From Cryptomeria japonica (Eukaryota; Streptophyta; Pinopsida; Cupressales; Cupressaceae): DNA of 64,000 nucleotides. Below the pieces are notes generated by a model. The model had not been told where the DNA came from, did no database searches, and saw nothing but the letters and a program-made list of their open reading frames with translations. The stretch spans positions 311,875,235 through 311,939,234 of the forward strand of contig NC_081405.1 of the NCBI RefSeq assembly GCF_030272615.1, given 5' to 3'. A program made the translations under genes and the position numbers. Each line of letters begins with the position of its first letter. Positions within the stretch are counted from its first letter, which is position 1. Below are positions 12,290 to 24,029 of the stretch, piece after piece.

Positions 12290-14120
12290 ACAAAATATTC
12301 CTTAAAACTACGCATACGCTGGCACGCATGATAAAACAAAATCACAATTTATAACTGAACATTGGTAGTAACAAAAGTTCTTGAGTCATGCAATTATCAT
12401 CCTGATATCTTCATTCTATCCTACACAACATTTCCCTTCCCAGAAGGGAAACTGGATCCAGGCAAGAAGTAAAATCTCCCCCAGAATAGAGGAAGATCTC
12501 CAACCTTTATGCCCAGGATCAGAGAAAGTGGAAGGAGAAGCTTATAGGGAAACATAATATGTTGGGCAGGGGACATACCTTGCATGTTGTTGCAGAGACA
12601 ATTGGCTGCCACTCCCCACTCAAACAAATCCTTCTTTCATTCCCCTATGAGCTCCTTCCTCAAACCCCTTGCTAGCTAGTGGCAAAGTAGAAGGAGAGGA
12701 TGTATTATGAGTGGCTCTTTCTCATAGGAAATGGCTTTCACGCCCCCTCTGACAATCCTTCAAACTTTCACAACCCCTCTGATAATAAGAAAAATCACAC
12801 AAGAGAAAGAACACCCATCCGGTATAAACAAGAACACATCAACTCCATGCATGATACTGCTCAAACATCATCTTCTTCAATGATGAAAAACTACTCTTCA
12901 GAAAGAAAAGAGGCTTCTTTTCTGTTCTACCAACTGAACTACCACCTTATTATATTTATAATCAAAATCACTTCACTTGGTGGTCTCTGTTCATGCAAAA
13001 ACAATCTTCCTAAATGCTTGCTTCTATCTATTCACCATGCCAGCTGTGAACTAGGGAAATCATGCATGTCAGACCTAGAACATCATTGAATTCCAACTTT
13101 TTCACAAGGAAAATCAATCCACTGCTTTTCTGTCAAGATTCACCTTACATGGATGATTTTGTTTTTATCTTCTCGTCCTAGGACTGCGCAACTTTGCTTC
13201 AGAATTCTTTTAAAACACTGGATTATCCTCTTTTAGATCTTCTGAAAGAAGGTTTTTTTTACTTTATCCCTCTATGAGATTCCCTGACAACAAGCAACCT
13301 TTGATTTTACCGAGAAATATGTCATCTTTCATTTCCAACTCAGAGGTTTTCCAAATTATCTTATGCCTCTAAAAATGTTGTCCTTGCTTGTCAAATCAAT
13401 TTAGACTCAATATAAACCTTAAGAAAAATGGCCTTCTGAAATGAGTTGGCATCCAATCGTCCTACCTTGTCGCTACCTTCTCTAAGTTAACAAGCTTGCA
13501 CTTTGTCTCTATTGTCTACCACGCACCTTCAACTATATGGGAGCGTGGGCTGTAGGAATTGCTCGTGGTTTAGCTGTCAGCCGCAATATGAAAACATTAG
13601 ACATGAAAAAAAAGGGGTTGGCTGAAATGTTAAATGGGATCCACCTAGGCTAATATAGGTAAGCACAACTTAGGGGATAAAATAGCCCCGTCGACGATGA
13701 CACGACTAGAGGCCTTAAGACAAAAAGGTAGTGCAAAATTATAACAAGCTAAGGTTTTTTTCATAAGATTTAATTATAAAAGTGTAAAACTCTAAACCCT
13801 GAACCCCAAAGGTAGGAACAGAGAACAAAATTAATCCAGAATGACCAGGATTTTGACTAAGGTATGCAAAATTTTGCATAGTCATTTTTAGGACTATCTA
13901 GACATTTGACAACTTGCTCTCAAATCTATTTGAAGCATTTGCAAAAAATCAACAAGATATGGTGAACCATCTATTACAACTTCTTTTTGTCTCTCTCCAT
14001 GGAATCTTAAAATTGATTTCCTCTCACAATAACAATTGAACCTCTCCCAACTATCTCTCTCATTTGATGGAGTACAAGTACCACCAAATAGGTATTTGTC
14101 AGATGTGTCTTCCTCGAGTG
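12290..14120. other. No supported gene
   Basis: A moderate-complexity stretch with short ORFs in several frames, none with a recognisable domain. An open 88-codon frame on the minus strand (13894-14160) overlaps the start of the next ORF and is not recognised. Confidence 0.4.
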
Positions 14121-14139
14121 AGGGAAATTCCATAAATGC

Positions 14140-14781
14140 ATGGAATTGTTTCTTGCTCAAGGAGGGTCATGTTCTTATGATGACGAGAGCATAGGTGACA
14201 TCAAGGTTCCCTTGAGGTACAAACATCTACTGAAACAATGTGTACCTAGGGAACTTCCTCCAATAAACATTGATGTTTGTGTTAACGGGAAGATATATTG
14301 CATAACACCATTGTCATTACATGGTTTGGGCCTATTTTCCATGGATGGCATAAAGGTCTATTACAACAAATTTGCTGAATTGATGGAGTATGTCAGACCC
14401 TATTACAATTACAAAAATTGGATGCAGTTGGTTCGATATACACAAAGTATGGTTAGGTATTCACTGTCAACAAATTATATACAGCTAAAAGATAATGATC
14501 AAAGTAAAAGAGTAGTTATGTACATTGAGGGAAGGCCAAAAGTAATAGGGAATATTGCAGGTTTAATAAATAGTACACGACCTGGGTCAATTTATAAGCA
14601 ACCCAATTGCATATTCGAGGCATGCGAGGAAAACTGTGTATTCATATGTACGATAAAAATCAATAAGTGCAAGGGAAGAGCTACTAATCGATTACAATTT
14701 GAATCACATAGATACAAGCAAATTTACTATCATGGGGGTGGTGCATACTTATGTATACCATTTAAACCAACCTCCAATTAA
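14140..14781 (+). CDS. SET-like domain ORF, probably first exon of a transposon gene
   Basis: A 213-codon ORF, open from 14122, with ATG at 14140. Two blocks resemble the SET methyltransferase fold: SLHGLGLFSMDGI (compare the family pattern S-x3-G-x-G-L-F) near residues 60-72, and GNIAGLINS followed after ten residues by PNCIF, matching the GN-x4-IN...PNC signature near residues 138-162. The histidine-serine-cysteine of the classical INHSC motif is not kept and no pre- or post-SET cysteine cluster is seen, so catalytic activity is doubtful. It lies 122 bases upstream of the next probable exon of a multi-exon gene with transposon features. The link between them is inferred; no clean donor was found before the stop. 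Confidence 0.45.
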   Translation: MELFLAQGGSCSYDDESIGDIKVPLRYKHLLKQCVPRELPPINIDVCVNGKIYCITPLSLHGLGLFSMDGIKVYYNKFAELMEYVRPYYNYKNWMQLVRYTQSMVRYSLSTNYIQLKDNDQSKRVVMYIEGRPKVIGNIAGLINSTRPGSIYKQPNCIFEACEENCVFICTIKINKCKGRATNRLQFESHRYKQIYYHGGGAYLCIPFKPTSN

Positions 14782-14903
14782 TGACTCCAATATACCATTT
14801 TATTATTAAGTTTTTTTGGTAAGTCTATTAGTTTCATTTCACTAATGTTATTTTATATTTAATTTTTGTCACAATGCGACAATTTTTTCGACACATAGCA
14901 CAG

Positions 14904-16818
14904 ATCGGGATGTAGCTCTGGGCACTTCTACCCAGCAGGTAAACCTCATTGTAATCATACAAATTAGATACAAGCAAAATGTTATATTATTTTGTTCTTT
15001 TCTTTAGGGTTTTGGATTAATTTTGATAATGTTACTAATATTCTTGTCACAGATGGATGTTTGGGGAAAGGCACCTACAGTAGTTGAGAACATGAATATA
15101 GAGGTGGACTCACTATTATGCGATGATGACATCACATATTCCACAAACCCTATTGAAATTATAAGAAAGATGAAAAAAAAAATTAATAAAGAAATTCTTA
15201 AATTGTTATTCATATTCCCTCAAACTGGTGAGGTATAAGAGAGGGTGAAACAACTGATAGAGAGAGAAAAAAAACTTGCATGGTGGAATGCCCAAAATCA
15301 ACAATTAAAAGATGAACTCATAAACTGTTTGGTTTTGTTGTTCGAAAATGACACATTCAACAAAACCAAGGTCCTTCAGAAAGTTGACACATATATAAAG
15401 TATGTGAGGGACCAATATAGGAAATATTTAAAGAAGAACAAAAAGTAGGAGTGTCCCCCATGATTCCAGAGAGGGAGTGGAAGGACCTGGTTTCAGATGG
15501 AAAGGACAAAACTGAAAAGAGAAAAGGATATACACCACCGAGTGAAGGAAGGTATGTGATACTCTTAACAATGTAATTATGTACTAATTACTCTTCATAT
15601 TTACATAATCTAATATATATTAAACTTTTCATAGGTTGCCTGACACATCGAAGGCAACTAAGGCAAAACTAGAAAAGCATGCGCAACACAAAATTGTCTT
15701 TGGTGGTTATATGAAAGTTGTTGCACAAATTGTAAGTATGAATAAATAAAATATCACATCGAAATAATAAATTGCAAATAATTTATATATAATAATAATA
15801 AAAATTAGTGGCTTGTCCACTTTTATGGAAAAATAAATTGCAAATATTTTTTTTAATCAAACAATAGAAGAAAAACTCATGATATTAAGCAAAAATGCAG
15901 GGCTCTGAATTCAATAGAGTGCCCATAGAAGATGAAATGAAAATTTCCTTCCAGAAAGGCTATGGAGCTATGGATGAACGCCTAAGAGAATTGGGTACGC
16001 AAACAAAAGATTCCTATGCATTTGGCACATAGGTAAATAAGCTAAATGAAAATTATTTAAAATTGAATACTTGAGAAATAATATATTCGAAGTTAAATTC
16101 CAACATAAAGTGACTATATTTGTTTTAAATAAGAAAGCAATGATAACAATACACATGGCATTGGAATGCAGCTTGCTAAAGGTGGAACACAACCTGCACA
16201 TGATGAAGGTTGTGGTGTGCATCCTGGTACTGAAGGTATTCATGTGCTATACAATTTTTTTTTTGTAATTATTAATACAATTAAACATCTTTAATTGAAA
16301 TTGGTGTAGCAATTAATGTAACCTTTTTTGTTTTTATTTTAGAGCATGTAGAGTATGGTGAATAAGTGGAACATGATTAGGGTAGACAACTTCAGAAATA
16401 TGATGTGCCCTCATCGGGTAAAGAGGACCACTGTTATTCCTTTAAATGAATTTAATTGCAATTGGTGTATCGATTAATGTAACCTTTCGTGTGTGTTTCA
16501 ACTCCATAGGATTTAGATGGTGTTCAACATGTTGAGAATGAGGCTAGACAAAATGATCAGGAAGATGATGTGGCCCCATTAGGTAAAGAGCACCCCTGTA
16601 ATCTTATTTTAATTAATGAAATACTTGTAACAATAATATAAAATCTTATGAATTTAACCCATTTCTTTCTTATTGCAGCAGAGCCTCCTTTGCCTAGGCA
16701 TCCTTGTCATGAGTACATGACTAGGCATACATTAAGATCACGAGAAGAGGGCACAACAACTGAAGAGGGGGAAAATGATGAAGAAAATGATGCTCCACTT
16801 AGTGTTTACTTAGCTTAA
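14904..16818 (+). pseudogene. Multi-exon Ptta/En-Spm-like transposon gene, decayed
   Basis: Probable exons with GT-AG borders and mostly compatible phases: 14904-14938, 15053-15551, 15635-15731, 15901-16032, 16172-16235, 16343-16417, 16510-16582 and 16679-16818 (stop TAA). The second exon holds a lysine-rich helical region, then RDQYRKYLKKNKK and IPEREWKDLV. The third has KLEKHAQHKIVFGGYMKVVAQ. This arrangement (IP-x3-W-x2-LV, then a basic stretch and a conserved His) resembles the plant Ptta/En-Spm transposase family (Pfam PF03004). The C-terminus is acidic and ends in APLSVYLA. In-frame TAA at about 15236 and TAG at about 15446, 16030 and in exon six, plus a one-base deletion in a C-run near 15458, make it a pseudogene. 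The family call is a resemblance seen by eye. Confidence 0.5.
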
Positions 16819-16849
16819 AAAAAGAATAATAAATAAATGATTGTAATCG

Positions 16850-17040
16850 TATTATTTGTTAAATAATGAATTTTATTTGTTAATGAATGTAATTATGTGT
16901 TAATGAATGTTAATGAATGATATGTGTTAATGAATGTTGATGAATGTTACGTGTTAATAAATGTTAATGAATGTTATGTGATAATGAATGAATGTTATAT
17001 ATTATTAATGGGTGAAAGAATGAATGATTGTTATATGTTA
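16850..17040. repeat. TTAATGAATG minisatellite
   Basis: GTTAATGAATGTTAATGAATG-like words recur about ten times with variants (TTGATGAATG, TTAATAAATG, ATAATGAATG) and TATGTG spacers. It starts directly after the stop of the preceding gene. Confidence 0.8.
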
Positions 17041-17309
17041 ACGGGGAATTTAGAGTGATGTTGGGGGGGGAAGGGCCAAATAAGCTTCCACCTTCACATG
17101 GTTGGCCTTGTTAAGTAGAGAATATTAAACTGTTCTTGAAACAAAGAGAAGCTCAAGAAGGTAATGCACTTATCAATATTTCATTATGCTCCACTGTTAA
17201 TCTTATCAAATAATATGTATTGAATCTTAATTACAGGGTCCAACAGAGCCAAATCATATTCCATATTTGCAATGCTTTATATTCTTTGATGGCAATTGTT
17301 TTTTTTTTT

Positions 17310-17580
17310 TAAATATAGCTTGTTCGTCGGAATTCCAACGGACATGCCCAACATAGGCCCCAATGAGAGTATTGTATCTATGATGAACTATTTCATCGCA
17401 GGCACATCACTCTCATTGGAGATTCCTTGTATTTGTTGTCAGAATTCTGACAAAAAAGGACACTATCTTTTGATAGGAATTTTGTACCTGCGATGAAACA
17501 TTTCGTTGCAGGTGCACCATTCCCATCGAAGCTTCCTTGCATTGTTCGTCAGAATTCTGACAAAAAAAGGCACTATGCTC
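17310..17580. repeat. Palindrome-bearing 110-bp repeats, CACTA subterminal-like
   Basis: A block starting GATGAACTATTTCATCGCAG at 17382 is repeated, diverged, from 17492 (period 110). Each copy ends in GTCAGAATTCTGAC, a perfect 14-base palindrome, followed by an A-run and a CACTAT word. A related palindrome-like CGTCGGAATTCCAACGG lies upstream near 17328. Clustered copies of GTCGGAATTCCGAC-like palindromes are known near the ends of plant CACTA elements. With the En/Spm-like gene just upstream this suggests the 3' subterminal region of such an element. A TAGTG is present at 17632-17636, but no matching 5' CACTA terminus was found. Confidence 0.5.
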
Positions 17581-17785
17581 CGTAGGATGAATAAGGAGAA
17601 GTTAAACAATGAAAGCATCAGTGTTGGAAAGTAGTGGTATACAATGGGGTAATCCTACTTAATTCAATGCTATGAATAAAATATTTCACATGTTAGCCCA
17701 TATAATTTTGTAATTGATTTTCATAGTTTTTTTTGGGTACTGTTTTGTATTTTTTTTTGCTGATAATTGTATAAATAGTTTTATT

Positions 17786-17976
17786 GGCTGATTTTTATTG
17801 AATAGTTTTATTATTTTTTTTAATTGAGTTTTTATATATTTATGAATTTTTGTATTAATTTTCATATTAATATTTTTATTGGCTGATTTTTATTGAATAG
17901 TTTTATTATTATTTTTAATTGTGTTTTTATATATTTATAAATTTTTGTATTAATTTTCATATTAGTATGTTTGAAG
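17786..17976. repeat. Two-copy 95-bp AT-rich tandem repeat
   Basis: GGCTGATTTTTATTGAATAG starts at 17786 and 17881, and the sequence between is repeated with few changes, through TTGTATTAATTTTCATATTA. Confidence 0.85.
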
Positions 17977-18111
17977 TAAGCTTCATAGTTTTGGTCACGA
18001 AGGTATATTTTACATGTTTTATATTTGCACATTGTTTATGTGTTACTTTCTAGTTTTTATTAGTTGCTTTTTAATTTTCAATCTTAAAATCAATATTGTC
18101 AATTTGTATTC

Positions 18112-18361
18112 GAAATAGTAATTTATTAAATTTAGTTAATATATTGTTTAATTTAATTTAATTTAATTTATATTATTTATCTTTCTTGTATATTTGTAGT
18201 TGAAATAGTAATTTATTAATTGTAACTAATATATTGTTTAATTTAATTTGTTTTATATTATTTATCTTTCTTGTATATTTGTAGTTGAAATAGTAATTTA
18301 TTAATTGTAACTAATATATTGTTTAATTTAATTTATTTTGTTTTATATTATTTATCTTTCT
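18112..18361. repeat. Three-copy 85-90-bp AT-rich tandem repeat
   Basis: GAAATAGTAATTTATTAA starts at 18112, 18202 and 18287. Each copy contains TAATATATTGTTTAATTTAA and TATTATTTATCTTTCT. Length differences come from the number of AATTT or TTGTT words. Confidence 0.85.
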
Positions 18362-18652
18362 ACAATTATGGTATGTGAAGGCTTTGCTGATCAAGAAAAT
18401 ATGTAATTAGATCTTAGCCGCATTAACTCTAATCATAATATTAACCATAACCTTAATACTAATTAAACCCTAACCCTATAATCCCATTTTAAATCTTAGC
18501 AACACCAACTCCAATCCCAATATTTTTAATTAAACATTTTTAATTATTATAATAGAAAACAAGAACATGAATTTACAATAAAAATAACATAAGATAGTAT
18601 ATCATAACATATAATATAATAAACAATTTTCTATGGTAATAATTAAAATTGC

Positions 18653-21201
18653 ATTGTTATTAATATACTATTTTATATTATTATTAAATTATTATTAGTA
18701 TATTATCTTTTTATATTATTAAATTATAGTTAGTATATTGTTACTTTAATTTGTATTATTATATTATTATGAAAATATAAATATTAAATTTTTTTTTTCT
18801 TAATTTTCTCTTAAATATACATGTTGAAGATAAATTAAAAAATATGTCAAAATATATTATTGTGCAAAAATTTAATGTTATTTATAATGTCAAATATAAA
18901 TTAAAAATAAGACCTTTTAATGAAGAATAATAATAATAACAATCTAAAAGAATCACTCAATCAAACAATCAATACTTTTATTAATATATAAACAATAAAC
19001 AATTGATAATTTTGACTAAAGCAAATCATATTAAATATTAAAATTAATCTATATTCCAAATAGTTGCCACTAAATCCATTTATTTTGGATTTCCTAAAAA
19101 TCCGCTCTATAATAGCTAAATTGTATTTAGCCAATAAGTGTATAGAAAAATAATTTTCGTAATTTATAATGTTAAAAATTGTACAACTAGGATTTGGTAA
19201 ATAAAAAGATTGAAAAAATTAAAAGTTAAAACTTGTTTGTGATTGGTTCACATTAACTATTTTAATAACTAGTTAACTAGAAAAACAAAAAACTCATTAC
19301 AATAGTATGCTTTATTAATTATTGCAAATTTTGCATGTATTTTTGTCCTTGAAATTTGAAATACTAAAATTTGAATACACTCTTACCAGCAATTTATTTA
19401 AAAATGATAGTTTTGTGTAAAATAATTTATTTGAAATTTTTTCATTAAATAACATGATAGTGAAGTGCTATTCAAACATAGAAATATAGGAATAATATTT
19501 TTTTGGGTATGCCAAAAATGTCTTAGGGACTTGGTATTTCAAACCAATGTGGTGTTGCACAACCCATGCAACCAAACTATCTCCTTGAAGAACAAATCAA
19601 TTATTTTGGATGTGTCATTTGACTTCTAACAAGAAATGGAATGCACCATTTTAAAATATTTGTCCAACACTATGAAAATAGAGTTGTTGCCCATCTATGT
19701 ATGTAGCAATATAAGCACGAAATCCCTAGATATTTCTTTCTATGGTTTATCTAGTATGCACAATGGCTTATACAACCAAGTGTTTTGTGTTGTTCCCTTC
19801 TTTGTTTGCTAGATCTTACATTTATCCACAAATCTACACACATATTTGGACCAGCTTGGCCACTAATTCCTCTCCTTGAAAATGGCCTTTCTCTTGTACG
19901 AACAAAAATGTCCTCCAAGTCCACCTCCATACAACTCTTCGATGAGTTTCTTCCTCATTGAACTCTATGAGGTGCACACTAGTGCCTCCTAAATAAGTGT
20001 CCCTATTGCACAAAGTACTACTCATATGGGCTTCAATCTTTGGCCCAAAGCTCCATTAATGAACATCATGTATCTCCAAAATCCGAATATGTGCCATACA
20101 AATATGTAATGTCCCCACTTTGAAAGTGAATTTATTAATAATAATAATAATAAAATTTAAATATGAAAAATTAAATTAAAATATAAAAGAGTATAATTAA
20201 ATATAATTAATTAAAATTTAATTAAGTTAATGAATGGTCAAAAGACATTGAAAGAAAAGTTGTGACTCCCTCAATAAGAAGTGCAGACCTGATAATGAAA
20301 GGTTATGTCCCTTTCAAAGGGCATAAATAATGAAGAGTTGCACTCTTTCAAAAAGTGCTAATGGTGAAAGGGTGGGTCTCTTGCCAAAGGGCATGCATGA
20401 TGAAGAGGTGTGACCTCTCCCTCACATTGAGAGATATGAAGGAAAGGAATCAAAGCATCTAGCAACATCACCATGAATTGGATCAGATCAGAACTGTTAT
20501 TAAGTTATAGGCAGTAGCATCTTTGTTCTTGGTGGTATGCATGGGGATGTGCTGAATATGTATGCCTAATATATGAAGCCTAATAATGTTGTTATGCAGA
20601 ATTTAGTAGTAATATTAATATAGATTGCAATATGTCATACAATCATACTTATTTTCATACATATATTCATAATGCATAAGAAATTAGTATACTTATAGTC
20701 TAAATCATGTTATTACTGCCAGTATTGAAGAAGATGGGAATGTGATGTTCCGAAGAGGGGCAGTCGAAATCCAAGCAATAGGTTAAGTCCCAAGATAGGG
20801 TGGGGATCAAAGTAGGCCTCCTTGGGTTGGTGCCCTACTTTGATCCCCTTGCATTCAGATTGATTTTAATATTTAATAAGATTTGCTTTATTAAAAATTA
20901 TTAATTATTTATTATTTATATATTAATAAAACTATTAATTGTTTGATTGAGTGATTTTTTTAGATTGCTATTATTATTATTATTATTCATTAAAAGGTCT
21001 TATTTTTAATTTATATTTGACATTATAAATAACATTAAATTTTTACATTATAATATATTTTGACATATTTTTTAATTTATCTTCAACAAGTATATTTAAA
21101 AAAAAATTATGAAGAATTTTTTTTTTATACTAACTATAATTTAATAATGTAAAAATGATAATATACTAATAATAATTTAATAATAGTATATTAATAACAA
21201 T
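18653..21201. mobile_element. Element bounded by long inverted repeats
   Basis: The arm at about 18653-19057 is the inverse complement of about 20855-21201. Both begin at the outer edge with ATTGTTATTAATATACTAT, pass through a shared interior (AAGACCTTTTAATGAA near 18921 on the left, TTCATTAAAAGGTCTTA near 20986 on the right), and end inside near TTAATATTTAATA-like sequence. Arms are AT-rich, roughly 350-400 bases, with several small indels. The 1.8-kb interior has no recognisable transposase, only a short minus-strand ORF at 19834-20025, an (AAT)n tract near 20136 and a 15-bp hairpin. It could be a foldback element or a MULE-type non-autonomous element. No target duplication could be defined. 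Confidence 0.7.
20802..20848. other. Perfect 15-bp hairpin
   Basis: GGGGATCAAAGTAGG at 20802-20816 pairs with CCTACTTTGATCCCC at 20834-20848 across a 17-base loop. It stands out as GC-richer than its surroundings and lies just inside the right arm of the inverted-repeat element. Confidence 0.85.
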
Positions 21202-21445
21202 CCATTTATTGAAAATTGGTGCAACCTATTGCAATAGTTAAAGACAAGTACTAATAAAATCAAAATATAATAATAATATCTTAAACTAAATTAACCAAAT
21301 TTATTAAAAAAAACACTTTAATCGAAGTATTAAATATGAAAAAAAGGAAATGGGCATGCAATTTTCGCCGATACAAATCTTGGACTTTAATGCCAAAGTA
21401 AAACAATAAACTACTTTTCCTGAAAATTGCCTGTACTTTTGAATA

Positions 21446-21494
21446 CAGGGTGTCCGTTATTAAATTAAGACAGGGTGTCCCTTATTAAATTAAG
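21446..21494. repeat. Two-copy 25-bp tandem repeat
   Basis: CAGGGTGTCCGTTATTAAAT at 21446 is repeated at 21471 with one change (CCCTTA for CCGTTA). It lies between the inverted-repeat element and the CTP synthase fragment. Confidence 0.85.
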
Positions 21495-21832
21495 TTTTTT
21501 TGAACATATAGTATTTAAAAAAGGCCTTATCTCTCGTCAATCATAGAGTCACTAATTCAGATAGGTAGTTGTGACTAAATGGAAAACCGTGCAAATAGTT
21601 ACATTTCAACATTGATTGGAAAAAACGCTACAGTCTACACCGAATCAAATTTCAAATCAGAGATTACTGTTGGCTTCATGAAAAGTACGAATGGAGATTT
21701 TTTCCTAAATCAAGAAACATCCTTGCCCCGATATTTAAATTGATTCGGTACTGCAAATATACCGTGCAATTTGCTAGAAACAGGTGCTGCAGATACAGTA
21801 CAAATTGCTAGAAAACAAGTGAAAAACTAAAA

Positions 21833-22263
21833 ATGAATTATGTATTGGTCTCTGGTGGTGTGGTGAGTGGGCTGGGAAAAGGTGTTACAGCTTCCAGCAT
21901 TGGAGTTATCTTGAAGGCATGCGGACTTCGTGTTACCTCAATTAAAATAGGTACACCCATCAATTTGTTTCTGCAAATTATAGCCTCATTGTGATTGCTT
22001 ATAACAAATTGGGCACACCCATCAACTTTTTTTGGGAAGTTATTAATCTTTTTGTGATTTCCTACATTAAAATGGATACACCTATCAAATTTTTCTCTGC
22101 AATTCATAGTCTCGACGTGAGTACCCACAAATGTGGATTTGAAGTTTAAGCAGGCATTTAGATTTGGTTGTGTTTTTTGCAGATCCATATTTGAATACAG
22201 ATGCTGGGACCATGTCTCCATTTGAGCACGGGGAAGGTTTTTGTGCTGGATGATGGTGGTGAG
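21833..22263 (+). pseudogene. CTP synthase, first two coding exons only
   Basis: Exon 1 (21833-21950) starts at ATG and reads [17 protein letters not shown] and then [20 protein letters not shown], the N-terminal nucleotide-binding region of CTP synthase (UTP + ATP + glutamine to CTP). It ends after one base of a codon at a GT donor. Exon 2 (22183-22263) follows a polypyrimidine-AG and resumes in phase with [18 protein letters not shown]. An extra base near 22230 then shifts the frame and brings a stop. A GT donor follows at 22264, but no third exon (the conserved DLDLGNYERF region) is seen in the next kilobase. The intron is kept, so this is a genomic fragment and not a processed copy. Confidence 0.88.
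21949..22135. repeat. Three-copy imperfect repeat of about 62 bp within the CTP synthase intron
   Basis: GGTACACCCATCAA (21949-), GGGCACACCCATCAA (22011-) and GGATACACCTATCAA (22074-) each begin a diverged unit with a TGCAAATTATAG- or TGCAATTCATAG-like middle. The first unit begins at the exon 1 donor site. Confidence 0.65.
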
Positions 22264-23350
22264 GTTAGTATAGTCATGATATTCACAGGGGTTTGTTAAT
22301 GCTACCATGCCTTGTGATTATTATTTTGAATCTGTATAAAGCAGTGTTCAGGTTTAGTAGGGCAGCTGTAGGGTAGAGTTCTGCAATGGCGCCTTTTGTC
22401 CTGATTATTAATGTTAGGACAAAGTTACTTATAGCTTTGATATTATATAAACATTGTTGGAAAACTGGTCTAAAATATTGAATCGATGAACAATCAATTG
22501 GTAGAAGTTGAGAAGGTGAACTAAACAGGGTTGTGGTAGGTGCTGAGAAGTTGAACTAGACGGACGGTTGTGATAATTGGTCTTGATTTTGTCGCAAGAT
22601 CATTGGTTTATGTTCTTAAGGATTAGCTTGGGTTCATATGTTATGATGCAGAAGAAAATAAACAGTCAGAGAAAGCAAACATGCTGGTAGACGGACTGAA
22701 GCCTCCAGCGTTATCTGCATCATGAAAGCAATGCACATCCTTCATCTACCTACGGTTCATGCAGTGAGCAGTGCTTAAATAATCACCATTGAAACAAAAT
22801 AGAAGTCTACGGTTCAAAACTTGATAACATAAAGAACACTAACAGGAAATTGACCTAGTCGCCTCAATGGGGGGCATTTGAAAGTCTTCCCAGCAGATGA
22901 CACAATGAAAATTTAGGAGCATTTTAAGAATTTTTTTACGAAATCTATAAAAAGACACTGAAAAATATTATCATAAATAAAAAACCACAACATGCTGCCA
23001 TTTGTCACAAAAGTATACCTCATGATTTTCAACAGAACCATAAAACTCCTTGCTCTCCATCAATAGCACAAACTGGATTTTTTGTTCCTAAAACGGAAGC
23101 TCCTCTACTCTAAAATCCAGAGATGCTGGGATTTTATCTTCCACGGGGTCACCTGCACCATAAAAATTAGGAGCAGTATTTCCTTACATGGGACTCTGCA
23201 CTCCAAAATAATGAAACTGATATAGCTTTGCATAAACCAAAACACAACTGTGTATGCATGATTGCCACTAACTTGTATGTAATCTTTACTTGCCTGTCAT
23301 AAACCGCTCATTCTTATACATAATCTGGTAGGGCGATTGGAGCAGGGTCC
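22264..23350. other. No supported gene
   Basis: Sequence of normal complexity following the CTP synthase exon 2 donor. No exon of that gene and no transposon domain could be recognised before the LTR that starts at 23351. Confidence 0.4.
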
Positions 23351-24029
23351 TGTTGTGGCGTTTTCACACATTGCCCCATTGCAAATGGGGACCCCCTACT
23401 TTTTAGGTCCTCTCGGTCTTTTGGCTTTTGTTTGTTGGGTCTCTTCGTGGCAGTCTCATCAGTTTGCAGGTGTTTGGGGGTTGATTTGATCAAGTTTGCA
23501 AGTCGTTTGAGCAAATTTGGCTAAGTTTGGAACTTGTTTTGTCCATTTTAGGGTTTTGCCCTTCAGACCTGAATTTGAGGCCTTTCCTTTAGGGTTTTGG
23601 AAAAACTGAATGTTGCATTGGAATCAATACCCTTTAAGGAACCTACTCGTGAAATTTGAGGGAATTTTGAGCAACTTTCTATTTTTAGAAAGTTCCTATT
23701 TTTTTTAGGGATTTCATTGCCTCCCGGATCGGTCTAATTTTGCCAAAAATCAAACTTACTATGTTTAGTAAGTTTCTATTTTTAGCAAGTGTCTTTGTGT
23801 CCTATTTTGCCCTAACTCTGACATTTTGAAACACTTACTATTTTTGGAAAGTTTGTTTTTGGTAGGTTCTTCATAGGTAGGCACTGAAGACTGAGTATTC
23901 CTGATCATTTCTAAATCTGGGAAATTTGAAAAAGAAAGGTATTGATAAAAAAATTGGCTAAGTTTGGGAATCATTTGAGAAGTGGAAAGCATTGACAGAT
24001 TGACTAAGTCCGGCAGAGAAATCCACTTC

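Noticed and set aside
13894-14160. 88-codon minus-strand ORF before the SET-like ORF
   Set aside because: Reads somewhat like protein but has no recognisable motif, overlaps the opposite-strand ORF and has no supporting context.
19834-20025. 63-codon ORF inside the inverted-repeat element as a transposase
   Set aside because: Too short and without a DDE or zinc motif.
20105-20116. TGTAATGTCCCC as a possible LTR start
   Set aside because: The word looks like an LTR 5' end but no partner LTR, primer site or polypurine tract was found.
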